A stretch of DNA of 64,000 nt from Singulisphaera acidiphila DSM 18658. GTDB taxonomy: Bacteria; Planctomycetota; Planctomycetia; Isosphaerales; Isosphaeraceae. A program made the position numbers and the translations under genes. Positions within the stretch are counted from its first letter, which is position 1, and each line of letters starts with the position of its first letter. Under the pieces are notes generated by a model. The model was given only the letters and a program-made list of their open reading frames with translations. It ran no database searches and was not told the origin of the DNA. This document shows positions 52,162 through 59,864 of the stretch, piece after piece. Where the stretch lies: contig NC_019892.1 of assembly GCF_000242455.2 (NCBI RefSeq), forward strand, positions 6,272,744-6,336,743, given 5' to 3'.

Positions 52162-52557
52162 CTACCGCTCGAAGAACGACACCTGCTGAAATCGCAGGCC
52201 GTCCAGAATCTGCTCCACCCGCATGTCGGACAGCGTCCCGATCCGTTCACCCAAGCGGGCTTTATCGACCGAAGAGACCTGAGCCACGACCACAATGCTT
52301 TGATTGGGAAGGTTTGCCTCGCCCAGATCGAGCAGGACATTCCCCGGCTCATTCGCTCGGTGTAAGTTCGACGTCAAGCCGCACACGACCACGGTTGTGA
52401 TGCGTGAGTGGTTGAAAACGTCGTCCTGAACCACCACGTGGGGATGGCGATAGTTTGGGGTCGGCCCGCGCGAGTCGTCTGGCTCGATCCAGAACACGTC
52501 ACCACGGTTGATCCTCGCGGAACGTGTGCCCGCCGGTTCTCCTGTGTTCGACTTCAT
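52162..52557 (-). CDS. PemK/MazF-family toxin-like protein
   Basis: 131 residues. 'INRGDVFWIEPDDSRG' followed by 'NYRHPHVVVQDDVFNHS', 'TTVVVCGLTSNL' and 'VLLDLGEANLPNQSIVVVAQ' match the MazF/PemK RNase fold (residues about 12-125). MazF toxins cut mRNA at short sites and are normally blocked by a small antitoxin encoded just upstream. No antitoxin gene can be seen upstream on the minus strand, where an inverted repeat and tRNA-Ala lie. It may be an orphan or a domesticated, inactive member. ATG 52557 is used; the frame extends to 52752 but that part is Ser/Pro/Gly-rich. Confidence 0.78.
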   Translation of the reverse strand: MKSNTGEPAGTRSARINRGDVFWIEPDDSRGPTPNYRHPHVVVQDDVFNHSRITTVVVCGLTSNLHRANEPGNVLLDLGEANLPNQSIVVVAQVSSVDKARLGERIGTLSDMRVEQILDGLRFQQVSFFER

Positions 52558-52670
52558 GTGTGCTCGTGAAATCGGCCCGAAGGATGCAGCGTGGTGCGCA
52601 GCCGAGTTCCATCGCTCACCCTTCGTTCCCATCAAATCAGCTGATAAGGGTCCAGGGGGAGAGAGGAACA

Positions 52671-52713
52671 GAAACGGCCAAGGCCCTCGTTGTGGAGAGA
52701 CCTTGGCCGTTTC
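52671..52713 (-). terminator. Inverted repeat between tRNA-Ala and the PemK-like gene
   Basis: A perfect 13-bp inverted repeat, GAAACGGCCAAGG (52671-52683) and CCTTGGCCGTTTC (52701-52713), loop 17 nt. It lies about 100 bases downstream of the tRNA gene and upstream of the toxin-like gene, both on the minus strand, so it could end the tRNA transcript. No U-tract follows, so an operator-like role is also possible. Confidence 0.5.
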
Positions 52714-52815
52714 CATTTGTCTTTGATGGCAATTCCGTGACTGTTGGCCCATCCGAATCGCGAACGCCGATTCGGGCTAATCAATATGATGTATTGTCTT
52801 GTAGGGCTTTAGAAG

Positions 52816-52888
52816 TGGAGACGAAGGGGATCGAACCCTCAACCTCCTGGTTGCAAACCAGGCGCTCTCCCAATTGAGCTACGTCCCC
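52816..52888 (-). tRNA. tRNA-Ala (anticodon TGC)
   Basis: A complete 73-nt cloverleaf on the minus strand. The acceptor stem GGGGACG/CGTCTCC contains the G3-U70 pair that identifies alanine tRNA. The D-arm GCTC/GAGC, anticodon stem CCTGG/CCAGG with loop TTTGCAA (anticodon TGC) and T-loop TTCGATC are all present. The 3' CCA is not encoded. It reads GCA, GCG and, by wobble, other Ala codons. Confidence 0.97.
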
Positions 52889-53062
52889 GTGGCAAACCGC
52901 AGGTGGGCCATCGCGTCCTTGCTAAGATGAAGGTCGCAATTGAACGGCCGATTCCTGAGTCGCCCTTATCTTACACATCGACCGCGGGGTTGGCTAGACG
53001 TCCTGCGCTGCTTTGGCGACCGCTTTTCCTCGACAATTGTCAGCTCTCGAAATCAGGTTGTG

Positions 53063-54955
53063 TCAGTGATTGCTGATCCATTGCTCGGCGGCCATCTGGG
53101 CGCGGGCCCGGGTGGGGTGGGGGAAGACTTCCCAGGAGGTTTGGCCACCATTGGAGTCGCTGATCTGGCTGAGCCACTGGCGGATCATCGACGGCGACTG
53201 GCTGACGATGGTGGCGCGGCGGATCTGGTTGCCGGGGATTGGCTGCTCGAAGACGACGGCGTAGTAGGGGAGGGGGTCGAACTTGAGCTTGGAGAGATAA
53301 CCGGCCACTTTCTTATCCAGCTTTGCCAGGTCGGTCCCGAATGCCTCGCGGAATGAGGCAAGGTGCTGTTCAGGAGTTCGCTCTTCGAGGGGGGGGAGCT
53401 GGCTCATCGTCCGGATGAAGGCGAGGAACTCGGTGCCTCGCTGCATGGCTAGGTAGTGAGTTAGGGCCCAGGAGAGCGCGTAGTCGGTGGGGGTCAGGGA
53501 CGACCGGGTGATGAGGTATTCGACCAGCGGCTTGCGGCGATCGCGGCCAAGGCGTTGCCGTTCGGAGCCTTTGACGTAGAGTGAGGCAGGATCGTCCAGG
53601 TCGTGGATCGTCGCCATGTGCATCGGGTTGACCTGGCCGAGGCCACCCCAGGCGGCGCCGCGGCGGGTCATCGTGGGGGGGGAGCAATACTCGGCGAAGC
53701 CTTCGACAAGCCAGAGGGGCCAGGCGGCCATGCGCGGATGAATACCGATGTTTTGCAGGATCTGGTGGGTCCCTTCGTGGGCCACCGTCTGCGGCTTGCG
53801 AAGCGCCGCGACTTCGGGAGCCTGCTGGTCGCGGTCTGACTTCTCGTAGAGATAGATCCGGTTCGAGAGGATCTCGTAGTAGGCCTGGACGTCGGCGTCG
53901 ACCTGCTGATGCGCTCGGAACTGTTTCTCGGTCTGGAAGATGATCGCGACCAGTGGGAACTCCGCCTCATGGATGGGGAGTTCTCGCTTGCGAAAGGCGT
54001 CCGTCAAGTTCTCGTAAAGGCTCTCGAGGAGCTTGATGCTGGCCTCGGCGAAGGGGGTCGACGACTGGTAGAGGACCAGGTAGTGTTCGGATTGAAGCAC
54101 TTCGAAGTTGGCGAAGGGGCCGGCTCGGGTCAATTCCTGCTCGATCTGCTCGCGGGTCGCGGGCAGGAAGGGCTCGTCGGTCTCGGCCAACCCGGTCGTG
54201 AATCCGATCTCGCCATTGGGGAGCAGCACGCAGGTCTTGCCATCGGCTTGGCCATGCAGGCGGGCCACAACGGTCTCACCGGTTTTGGTGCGGATTCTGA
54301 CTCGTTTCTCCTGCCGTTCGGCAGGAGCAAGTGTGGTCGGAGCCGGGGCCGGCGGTGGTGCGACCGGTTCGGCTGCCGGTTTGAATGGGGGCTCTATGAG
54401 TTCACGAGTTGCGGCGGGCGCGGTGGAAGCGATCAGCATCGGGTTGGGAGCCGACGGAGTCGCGGCGACCTCGACCTTCGCTTCGTCTGTCGACTGTGGT
54501 TCTGGCGGTAGCGTGGGAGCCGACGTCTCATCCTTGGCTGGCTGACCCTCGTCGCTGTCGGGGGGAACGGGCGTCGGGGCTGCCGGATTCCGAACGTTCA
54601 CAGCAAGAGCCGGGGGGCGATTCGGTTCCGGAGTGGCGACGTTTCCTGATTGACTTCCCCGCGCGAGCCAGAGCCCCAGCATGAGGGCTGACCCCACAAA
54701 GACCAAGGCGCAAGCGGCGAGCAGGCCAAACCCAGACGACTTGGGGCGTGCTTCCGCGAGCCGAGGGGCTTCGGGCGAAACGTCGAGATCAATCCCGAGA
54801 ATCGCATTTCGAGGGGCCTCGACTTCGAAGACTTTCGCGAGTGCAGAGGCCAGCGGTGTCGAGCAACGAGGACATTGCCGATCGAGGGCGGCCTCGGGCT
54901 TTGGGATGCGAATTCGAACGCCACACCCATCACACGTCACGGTCACGGGTCCCAT
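53063..54955 (-). CDS. DUF1570 metallopeptidase-like membrane protein with zinc ribbon
   Basis: 630 residues. A zinc-ribbon pair (C-D-G-C and C-P-R-C, residues about 9-31) is followed by a membrane helix (about 75-96), a long Pro/Ala-rich linker (about 97-230), a small beta domain, and a DUF1570 region (about 290-560). That region contains H-E-G-T-H-Q ('VAHEGTHQILQNIG'), which resembles an H-E-x-x-H zinc-peptidase site with 'WLVEGFAEY' downstream providing the likely third ligand. It is therefore probably a membrane-attached metallopeptidase or an inactive relative, with its catalytic part outside. The substrate is unknown. ATG 54955 has GGGGGG about 10 bases upstream. Confidence 0.82.
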   Translation of the reverse strand: MGPVTVTCDGCGVRIRIPKPEAALDRQCPRCSTPLASALAKVFEVEAPRNAILGIDLDVSPEAPRLAEARPKSSGFGLLAACALVFVGSALMLGLWLARGSQSGNVATPEPNRPPALAVNVRNPAAPTPVPPDSDEGQPAKDETSAPTLPPEPQSTDEAKVEVAATPSAPNPMLIASTAPAATRELIEPPFKPAAEPVAPPPAPAPTTLAPAERQEKRVRIRTKTGETVVARLHGQADGKTCVLLPNGEIGFTTGLAETDEPFLPATREQIEQELTRAGPFANFEVLQSEHYLVLYQSSTPFAEASIKLLESLYENLTDAFRKRELPIHEAEFPLVAIIFQTEKQFRAHQQVDADVQAYYEILSNRIYLYEKSDRDQQAPEVAALRKPQTVAHEGTHQILQNIGIHPRMAAWPLWLVEGFAEYCSPPTMTRRGAAWGGLGQVNPMHMATIHDLDDPASLYVKGSERQRLGRDRRKPLVEYLITRSSLTPTDYALSWALTHYLAMQRGTEFLAFIRTMSQLPPLEERTPEQHLASFREAFGTDLAKLDKKVAGYLSKLKFDPLPYYAVVFEQPIPGNQIRRATIVSQSPSMIRQWLSQISDSNGGQTSWEVFPHPTRARAQMAAEQWISNH

Positions 54956-55025
54956 CGTCGGAAATTCCCCCCGTGCGCGGCTCTCGAAAAGTAACCCAAA
55001 GAAGGTGTCTTGCTAAGCTAAGAGT

Positions 55026-55199
55026 CTGTCCCAGAAGGCGAATCGCATCGGAGTTTTTGATAACCTTCCGGGTGCCATGCGGTTCCGTACCCGGAACCCA
55101 TGCGGGAATGCCTTGGCCTGTGGAGCACGGGGTCCGAGTACGGAACCCGTGGCACCCCAACGTCCCTTTTCCCCGGTGAAGCCCGACCTTCCGAGACAG
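55026..55199. repeat. Palindromic MITE-like element
   Basis: A near-perfect long inverted structure. The outer arms CTGTCCCAGAAGG (55026-55038) and CCTTCCGAGACAG (55187-55199) match with two mismatches. The inner arms at 55070-55090 and 55138-55158 match over 21 bases with two mismatches, and a small GGTTCCG/CGGAACC hairpin lies inside. No coding capacity. This is what a non-autonomous palindromic mobile element or REPIN would look like. It sits between two minus-strand genes. Confidence 0.65.
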
Positions 55200-55319
55200 G
55201 CACTAAGAGGCCAAGTCGAGTTTAACACTCCCTCTGGTACGAAGGAAGCGGTCAACGGGTTCTTTCGTTTTCCGGATCCAAACGATTGGGGCCACGGGTG
55301 GCCTATCCTCTATATCTTA

Positions 55320-55348
55320 TTGGGGGCGGCCGTGACGGCCGCCCCCAA
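55320..55348 (-). terminator. Strong hairpin terminator candidate
   Basis: A 13-bp perfect stem (TTGGGGGCGGCCG at 55320-55332 with CGGCCGCCCCCAA at 55336-55348) and a 3-nt loop, 38 bases past the stop of the minus-strand isomerase-family gene. It has no T-tract but is very stable. The rest of 54956-55385 holds the palindromic element described separately and no gene. Confidence 0.65.
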
Positions 55349-55385
55349 CTCCTGGACAAACCAGACGAGAATCGTCCCTGCCGGT

Positions 55386-56915
55386 TCAGGCCGGTTGGCC
55401 CGTGGACAGAACGCGGATCTTGAACCCGAGCGACCGGCTGAGAGCGACCATTTCGCTGAAGATGTCTCCATAAGCCACGGCAATATGGTTGCTCATGTAG
55501 TGCGCCATGATTGTCTCCTTCGAGCAACCGAGGTCGGCCGCCATGAAGGGCCACTGACGCGTCGTTCCACCCCACCAGGCTTCGCGGACGTCGTTGGGAA
55601 GGGAGACCGACTCGCCACGGCCGAGATCCATGACCAACTCCCCTTGGCGATCGATCCAGGTTCGCGCCCAGGTGATGGGGCCGGGGAGACTCTCGCCCGC
55701 GAACGTTCCACCGGCGACCGGGAAGTAGCCGGCAGGCTGACGATAGCTGTGGACTCCGTTCAGGCTCGAGACGTCCTGGTTGAAGGCATAGGCGCCGCAA
55801 CTGCCGGAGTTGAGCAGTACCCAGAGCCAGCGCCCCTCGTGCTCGGCCCCCCAGCGGACGTCGTGGAACATGACGGAGCCCGCCAGGCCTTTCGCCTCGA
55901 GGACGCGCTTCATCAACTCCATCGGCACGAGGTTTCCCTGGTCGGCCTCGGTGCTCGTGATCACCACATGGCCATTTCCCTCGGGACGTGCGTGCGAGTT
56001 CAGAAGGCCTTCGGCGAAGTCGCTGGGGGGCAGGAGCTTTAAGAGTCCGAGCTGATACTGCCAGCCCAGGCAGTCGGCCTGGAACTCGTCGAGGAGGTCG
56101 AGCACGGCCAGATAGCCGCGAAGCTGCTCACGCGTTGAATCGGCGGTGAAGTCCGTGGCGTCCTGGGCTCCCCAGTGGAAGGTGACGCCCCGATCCTGGA
56201 CGAATTGGAAGGCGTCGTCGACCCGCTGCTGGCTGACCTGCTTCGTGCGCTCGATCAGCCAGGCCTGGTCGACCTTGTGTTCGCTGAACCCGATCGGGTA
56301 GAGCAGCCTCGGGCCGAAGTAGCCGTTGATCATCCCCATTGAGGTGTCGCCGAGCATCAGCGCGAGGATTCGCTTGCGGCGGATCTCGGCGAGGACTTGT
56401 TCGGAGATTGCAGCCGCGTCGGCGGCCACGGCGGGCCCGTCGTGGATTTCGCCGGAATCATAGGTGATCCGGCCGGTGGTGCACCACTCGTCGAGTCGCT
56501 CCATGAAGCCGGCGTCGGCGGTCCAGTCAGGGGCGTCGGTCCAGACTCGGGACGATGCGCGGCCGACGGATTCGAGCGAAGCCCCTGTGTTCAGGAGGGC
56601 GACAAGGCCCGGCCAGGTCCCCGAGAAATTGGAGGCGAGCAGGAGCGGGTTATCCTTACCGACCACGCCGTCGACCGTGTGCGGGGCATAGGTCCAGTGG
56701 ACGTAGACGCCAACCATCGGGTCGTCGATCGGGCCGAGCTTGGCAATCGACTGGTCGGGCCGGGTCAGGTAGCCCTCGACCACGTAGGGGGTCCGTCCGA
56801 GTTTTTTCAGGGCCGCGACCAGTTGCCCGGTCGTTTCCTGCGACTGCGGCAAAGCCCATTCGTTCGGTTTCGCGCGATAGTCACCCGGCCAGAACACCGC
56901 CACTTTCTTGGACAT
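55386..56915 (-). CDS. L-fucose/L-arabinose isomerase family protein
   Basis: 509 residues. The overall plan fits the sugar (fucose/arabinose) isomerase superfamily: an N-terminal region with 'KVAVFWPGDYRAKPNEWALP', a middle region ('ALMLGDTSMGMINGYFGPRL', 'FHWGAQDATDFTADSTREQL') and a C-terminal region with 'HVVITSTEADQGNLVPMELM', 'MFHDVRWGAEHEGRWLWVLL' and 'AGGTFAGESLPGPITWARTW'. Such enzymes interconvert aldoses and ketoses with a metal. Planctomycetes break down fucose-rich polysaccharides, so this may serve that, but the exact substrate cannot be told. ATG 56915 is used; the ribosome site is weak. It is divergent from the oxidoreductase gene, 124 bp away. Confidence 0.8.
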   Translation of the reverse strand: MSKKVAVFWPGDYRAKPNEWALPQSQETTGQLVAALKKLGRTPYVVEGYLTRPDQSIAKLGPIDDPMVGVYVHWTYAPHTVDGVVGKDNPLLLASNFSGTWPGLVALLNTGASLESVGRASSRVWTDAPDWTADAGFMERLDEWCTTGRITYDSGEIHDGPAVAADAAAISEQVLAEIRRKRILALMLGDTSMGMINGYFGPRLLYPIGFSEHKVDQAWLIERTKQVSQQRVDDAFQFVQDRGVTFHWGAQDATDFTADSTREQLRGYLAVLDLLDEFQADCLGWQYQLGLLKLLPPSDFAEGLLNSHARPEGNGHVVITSTEADQGNLVPMELMKRVLEAKGLAGSVMFHDVRWGAEHEGRWLWVLLNSGSCGAYAFNQDVSSLNGVHSYRQPAGYFPVAGGTFAGESLPGPITWARTWIDRQGELVMDLGRGESVSLPNDVREAWWGGTTRQWPFMAADLGCSKETIMAHYMSNHIAVAYGDIFSEMVALSRSLGFKIRVLSTGQPA

Positions 56916-57039
56916 AACCGCGTTTCACCGTGTTTGAGAGGTCGGGAGTGGTCAGTCAAACGACCAGAGTGTATAGTGCTGGGTCTTCAATGACTACTGG
57001 CCACCAGCCAGAGATCACCCTGGATTTCGAGAGCAGCCG

Positions 57040-58560
57040 ATGTATGACCTCGTGGTTTTGGGGGGAGGCTCGGGCGGCCTGGGCGTGGCTACGGCAGCCG
57101 CCCAATTTGGCGCCAAGGTTGCCCTGATCGAGAAGAACGAACTGGGCGGGGAATGCACCCACTCGGCCTGCGTGCCGAGCAAGGCCCTGATCGAAGCGGC
57201 TCGCATGGTTCATGCGGTCCGATCCGCCGACCGATATGGGATTCGCGTCGCCCCTCCCGAGGTGGATTTCTCGGCCGTGATGGCACGCGTTCGCGCGGTG
57301 GTGGACGAGTTCGCCGGCTCTGGCAACGGCGACTCGCTCAGAGCCAACGGGGTCGACGTCTTTCGAGGCGCACCCGCTTTCGAGGCCTATGACACCGTCC
57401 TTCTCGACGGCAAGACCCGGATCCACGGCCAGCGATTCGTGATCGCCACCGGCTCGCGTGCTGCCGTGCCGAAGATTCCCGGCCTGGCCGAAGTCGGCCA
57501 CCTCGATCATGTCTCGCTCTGGAATCTGACGGAGTTGCCCAAGGCGCTGGTGGTGATCGGCGCGGGGCCGAGCGGAATCGAATTCGCCCAGGCATTTGCT
57601 CGACTCGGGAGCAAGGTGACGGTCCTGGCCGACTCCGATCAGATCCTTCCGCGCGAGGACCGCGAGGTCTCCGACCGGGTTCAGGCCCGGCTCTCCGCCG
57701 ATGGGATCGAGTTCCACACTGGGGTCGAGGTCACCAAGGCCGCCAAGCGCGATGGTCAGACCGTTTGCTCCTGGCGGAAAAGGGTAGGAGGGGCGACCGG
57801 CGAAGCGTCGGGGAGCCACCTGCTTATCGCCACCGGCCGGTTGGCGAACGTTGAGGGGTTGAATCTGGAGGTTGTGGGGGTTCACGCCGACCCCGAGCAT
57901 GGAATTGAGGTCGACGAATACCTGCTCACTCGCTCGTCGCGGATTTACGCGATCGGTGACGTTCTCCAAAAGCACGACTTCACGCACGCGGCCGAGCGCG
58001 AGGCTGCGGTGGTCTTCCAGAACGCGGTCCTTCGCCTCTCCAAGAAGATCGACTACTCGGCCTTACCCTGGGCCACGTTCGTGGATCCCGAAGTGGCGAC
58101 CGTCGGTCTTACGGAAGCGGCCGCCCTCGAGCAGCATCCGGACGTCCGCGTCTTCCGCGCCAACTATGACGAGCTTGATCGAGCCCGGATCGATGGGCGT
58201 ACCGAAGGGTTCGCCAAGGTCATGGCCACCCCGGCCGGCAAGATTCTCGGTGCCACCGTGGTCGGTGAGCAGGCGAGCCTGATTCTCCAGGAATTCGTCG
58301 TAGCCATGGAGAACGGCCTCACCCTGGGCGACCTCGCCGCGACCATCCACACCTATCCGACCTACTCGGGAATGGCACAAAAGCTCGCGAACCAGTTTGC
58401 GGCCACGCGGCATGAAGGGAGCCTCGTGCAGACGGCCCTCAAGTGGTTCCTCGGATTCAACAAGCCCCGAGCTGAGTCGGAAAACGGAACCGAGCATGTC
58501 GGCAGCGAGGTTGAGCCAAGTGTCGCGGCTGGCGGGCACTCGGACAACCACGGGCACTGA
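57040..58560 (+). CDS. FAD-dependent pyridine nucleotide-disulfide oxidoreductase (mercuric reductase/Lpd-like)
   Basis: 506 residues. FAD-binding G-G-G-S-G-G is at residues 8-13, the redox disulfide is C39-T-H-S-A-C44 in 'GGECTHSACVPSKAL', the NAD(P) site is 'VVIGAGPSGIEFAQAFARLG', and the second FAD block is 'SSRIYAIGDVLQ'. The C-terminal dimerisation domain has 'IHTYPTYSGMAQ', where lipoamide dehydrogenase carries its His-Glu pair; Tyr replaces the usual His-Ala spacing. Lengthwise it fits mercuric-reductase-like enzymes, but the C-terminal Cys pair of MerA is absent, so mercury is not implied. It ends with a hairpin terminator 24 nt after the stop. Confidence 0.92.
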   Translation: MYDLVVLGGGSGGLGVATAAAQFGAKVALIEKNELGGECTHSACVPSKALIEAARMVHAVRSADRYGIRVAPPEVDFSAVMARVRAVVDEFAGSGNGDSLRANGVDVFRGAPAFEAYDTVLLDGKTRIHGQRFVIATGSRAAVPKIPGLAEVGHLDHVSLWNLTELPKALVVIGAGPSGIEFAQAFARLGSKVTVLADSDQILPREDREVSDRVQARLSADGIEFHTGVEVTKAAKRDGQTVCSWRKRVGGATGEASGSHLLIATGRLANVEGLNLEVVGVHADPEHGIEVDEYLLTRSSRIYAIGDVLQKHDFTHAAEREAAVVFQNAVLRLSKKIDYSALPWATFVDPEVATVGLTEAAALEQHPDVRVFRANYDELDRARIDGRTEGFAKVMATPAGKILGATVVGEQASLILQEFVVAMENGLTLGDLAATIHTYPTYSGMAQKLANQFAATRHEGSLVQTALKWFLGFNKPRAESENGTEHVGSEVEPSVAAGGHSDNHGH

Positions 58561-58583
58561 AGCCGTTGATCCACGATAGTGTT

Positions 58584-58618
58584 CCCCTGGGATTACGGGC
58601 ACCCCGTGATCCCAGGGG
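58584..58618 (+). terminator. Intrinsic terminator after the oxidoreductase gene
   Basis: A 16-bp stem (CCCCTGGGATTACGGG 58584-58599 with CCCGTGATCCCAGGGG 58603-58618, one T-G pair) and a 3-nt loop, followed by GGCGTTTTCT. It sits between convergent genes and may serve both. Confidence 0.75.
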
Positions 58619-58691
58619 GGCGTTTTCTCGGGTTGAAGTGGGCTCACACGTATCGCTGGGCATGTGCAATCCGAGAAGAAAACCGCTCGAG

Positions 58692-59093
58692 CTAGCGCCC
58701 CGCCTGCTTGCGGGCGACTCGGCGCGCGAAGCGATCGACGTCGATGACTCGACGACGGTGCAAACCGCGCGCGATCAGTTCGACGTCGTCGTGGGCCTCG
58801 ACCTGGAAGGTCACGACCGCGCCGTCGACATGAATCACCCGGGCTCGGCAGACGACCGCCGACCCCTCGGGACTCGGGGCAAGGTGCTCGACTTCAACGA
58901 AGGTCCCGACGCTGCGCTCGTGGTCCTCAAGGCAAGGGGCAATCGCTGCGCGGGCGGCATACTCCAGATGGGCCACAAGCCAAGGGGTGGCCAGGATCGA
59001 GGGCATTCGTGCGTCGGCGAAGCGGATCCGGTTGCTGTCGTCAACAACCAAATGCTCCTCGGCGGACATCCCGGTGCGCGGGATCGATTTCAT
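58692..59093 (-). CDS. Hotdog-fold thioesterase (fluoroacetyl-CoA thioesterase-like)
   Basis: 134 residues. 'LATPWLVAHLEYAARAAIAP', 'SVGTFVEVEHLAPSPEGSAV' and 'IARGLHRRRVIDVDRFARRV' form the pattern of the FlK-like thioesterase family, hotdog-fold enzymes that split acyl-CoA thioesters. The catalytic Thr/Glu/His are plausibly in 'TFVEVEH'. The true substrate is unknown; a housekeeping acyl-CoA role is more likely than fluoroacetate. ATG 59093 is used, but its ribosome site is poor and the frame is open to 59324, so the start is uncertain. Confidence 0.8.
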   Translation of the reverse strand: MKSIPRTGMSAEEHLVVDDSNRIRFADARMPSILATPWLVAHLEYAARAAIAPCLEDHERSVGTFVEVEHLAPSPEGSAVVCRARVIHVDGAVVTFQVEAHDDVELIARGLHRRRVIDVDRFARRVARKQAGR

Positions 59094-59338
59094 CTCCAAT
59101 ATCGAGGTTGTGAGCCTCGCCTCCTCGGGCCAATCGCCCAATCTTCCGCCCCAGACTTGACCCTCGCCCTGCCGATAACGATAATCATTATTGATCCGGG
59201 CAATCGACGCTGGGCAAATTTGAAATTCGATCGCGTTTCCGGGTCTGGCGGAATACGCTATGTTGGGGTTCGACCCCTCTTGGTCCATCGACTCGGCTGC
59301 CTTGGCAGCCACAGTTAATCCCACCTGGACGCGATCTT

Positions 59339-59713
59339 ATGGCTGCTGCGTCTTTAGCCGGCAAACCCCGAAAAGTGATCCCGAAAATTCTGGCGGTGAT
59401 CCACGCCGACGGATGCACGGGTTGCGAAGCCTGCGTGGAAGTTTGCCCGGTCGAATGCATTTATAAGGTGCCCGGCGAGGAACATTCCAGCTTGCAGACC
59501 TGGTGCGACATCGATCTGGATCGATGCATCGGCTGCAAGCACTGTGCCCAGGTTTGTCCCTGGGACGCAATCGACATGGTTGATACCCTCGACGCGGCGC
59601 AGCACGTCGCCCTCAAAGGCGGGCCGCCGGAATACGTCGAAAAGCACTGGGATGACTTGGTCGATGCGGCGCAGCGGAACGCCGAGGGCCTACTCGCGAA
59701 GAAGAAAAAATAG
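59339..59713 (+). CDS. 2[4Fe-4S] ferredoxin
   Basis: 124 residues. Two cubane-cluster motifs C-x2-C-x2-C-x3-C-P are seen: C26-T-G-C29-E-A-C32-V-E-V-C36-P and C63-I-G-C66-K-H-C69-A-Q-V-C73-P. Two extra cysteines (40, 56) flank the first cluster. The C-terminal 'YVEKHWDDLVDAAQRNAEGL' is helical and ends in five lysines. A small electron carrier of this kind could serve the KorAB enzyme elsewhere in the window or other redox systems. The ribosome site is weak; the frame has no alternative start in the conserved part. Hairpins follow at the stop. Confidence 0.93.
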   Translation: MAAASLAGKPRKVIPKILAVIHADGCTGCEACVEVCPVECIYKVPGEEHSSLQTWCDIDLDRCIGCKHCAQVCPWDAIDMVDTLDAAQHVALKGGPPEYVEKHWDDLVDAAQRNAEGLLAKKKK

Positions 59714-59790
59714 CTCGGTGCGATCGATAAGGTCGCAACCGAGCTCGAGCCTTGCTCGGGACTCGAGCCGGCGTGATTCATTACGCCGGC
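59712..59790 (+). terminator. Two consecutive hairpins after the ferredoxin gene
   Basis: First hairpin: AGCTCGGT-GCGA (59712-59723) with TCGC-A-ACCGAGCT (59733-59745), overlapping the stop codon. Second: GCCGGCGT (59767-59774) with ACGCCGGC (59783-59790). They separate the ferredoxin gene from the peroxidase gene. Neither has a strong T-tract, but the pair is likely to stop transcription. Confidence 0.55.
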
Positions 59791-59864
59791 CCGATCTTGT
59801 TGCGCCTTTAGGGAACTGACTTTTCATGGCGTCGCACCTCGATCTTGACGGGAGGTCTTCAGGA

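Noticed and set aside
57040..58560. Mercury resistance (merA)
   Set aside because: The redox-active disulfide is present but the C-terminal cysteine pair and N-terminal metal-binding domain of MerA are missing, and no mer genes are nearby.
58692..59093. Dedicated fluoroacetate resistance
   Set aside because: Only fold-level similarity to FlK is seen; the family mostly has other acyl-CoA roles and no fluorometabolite genes are near.
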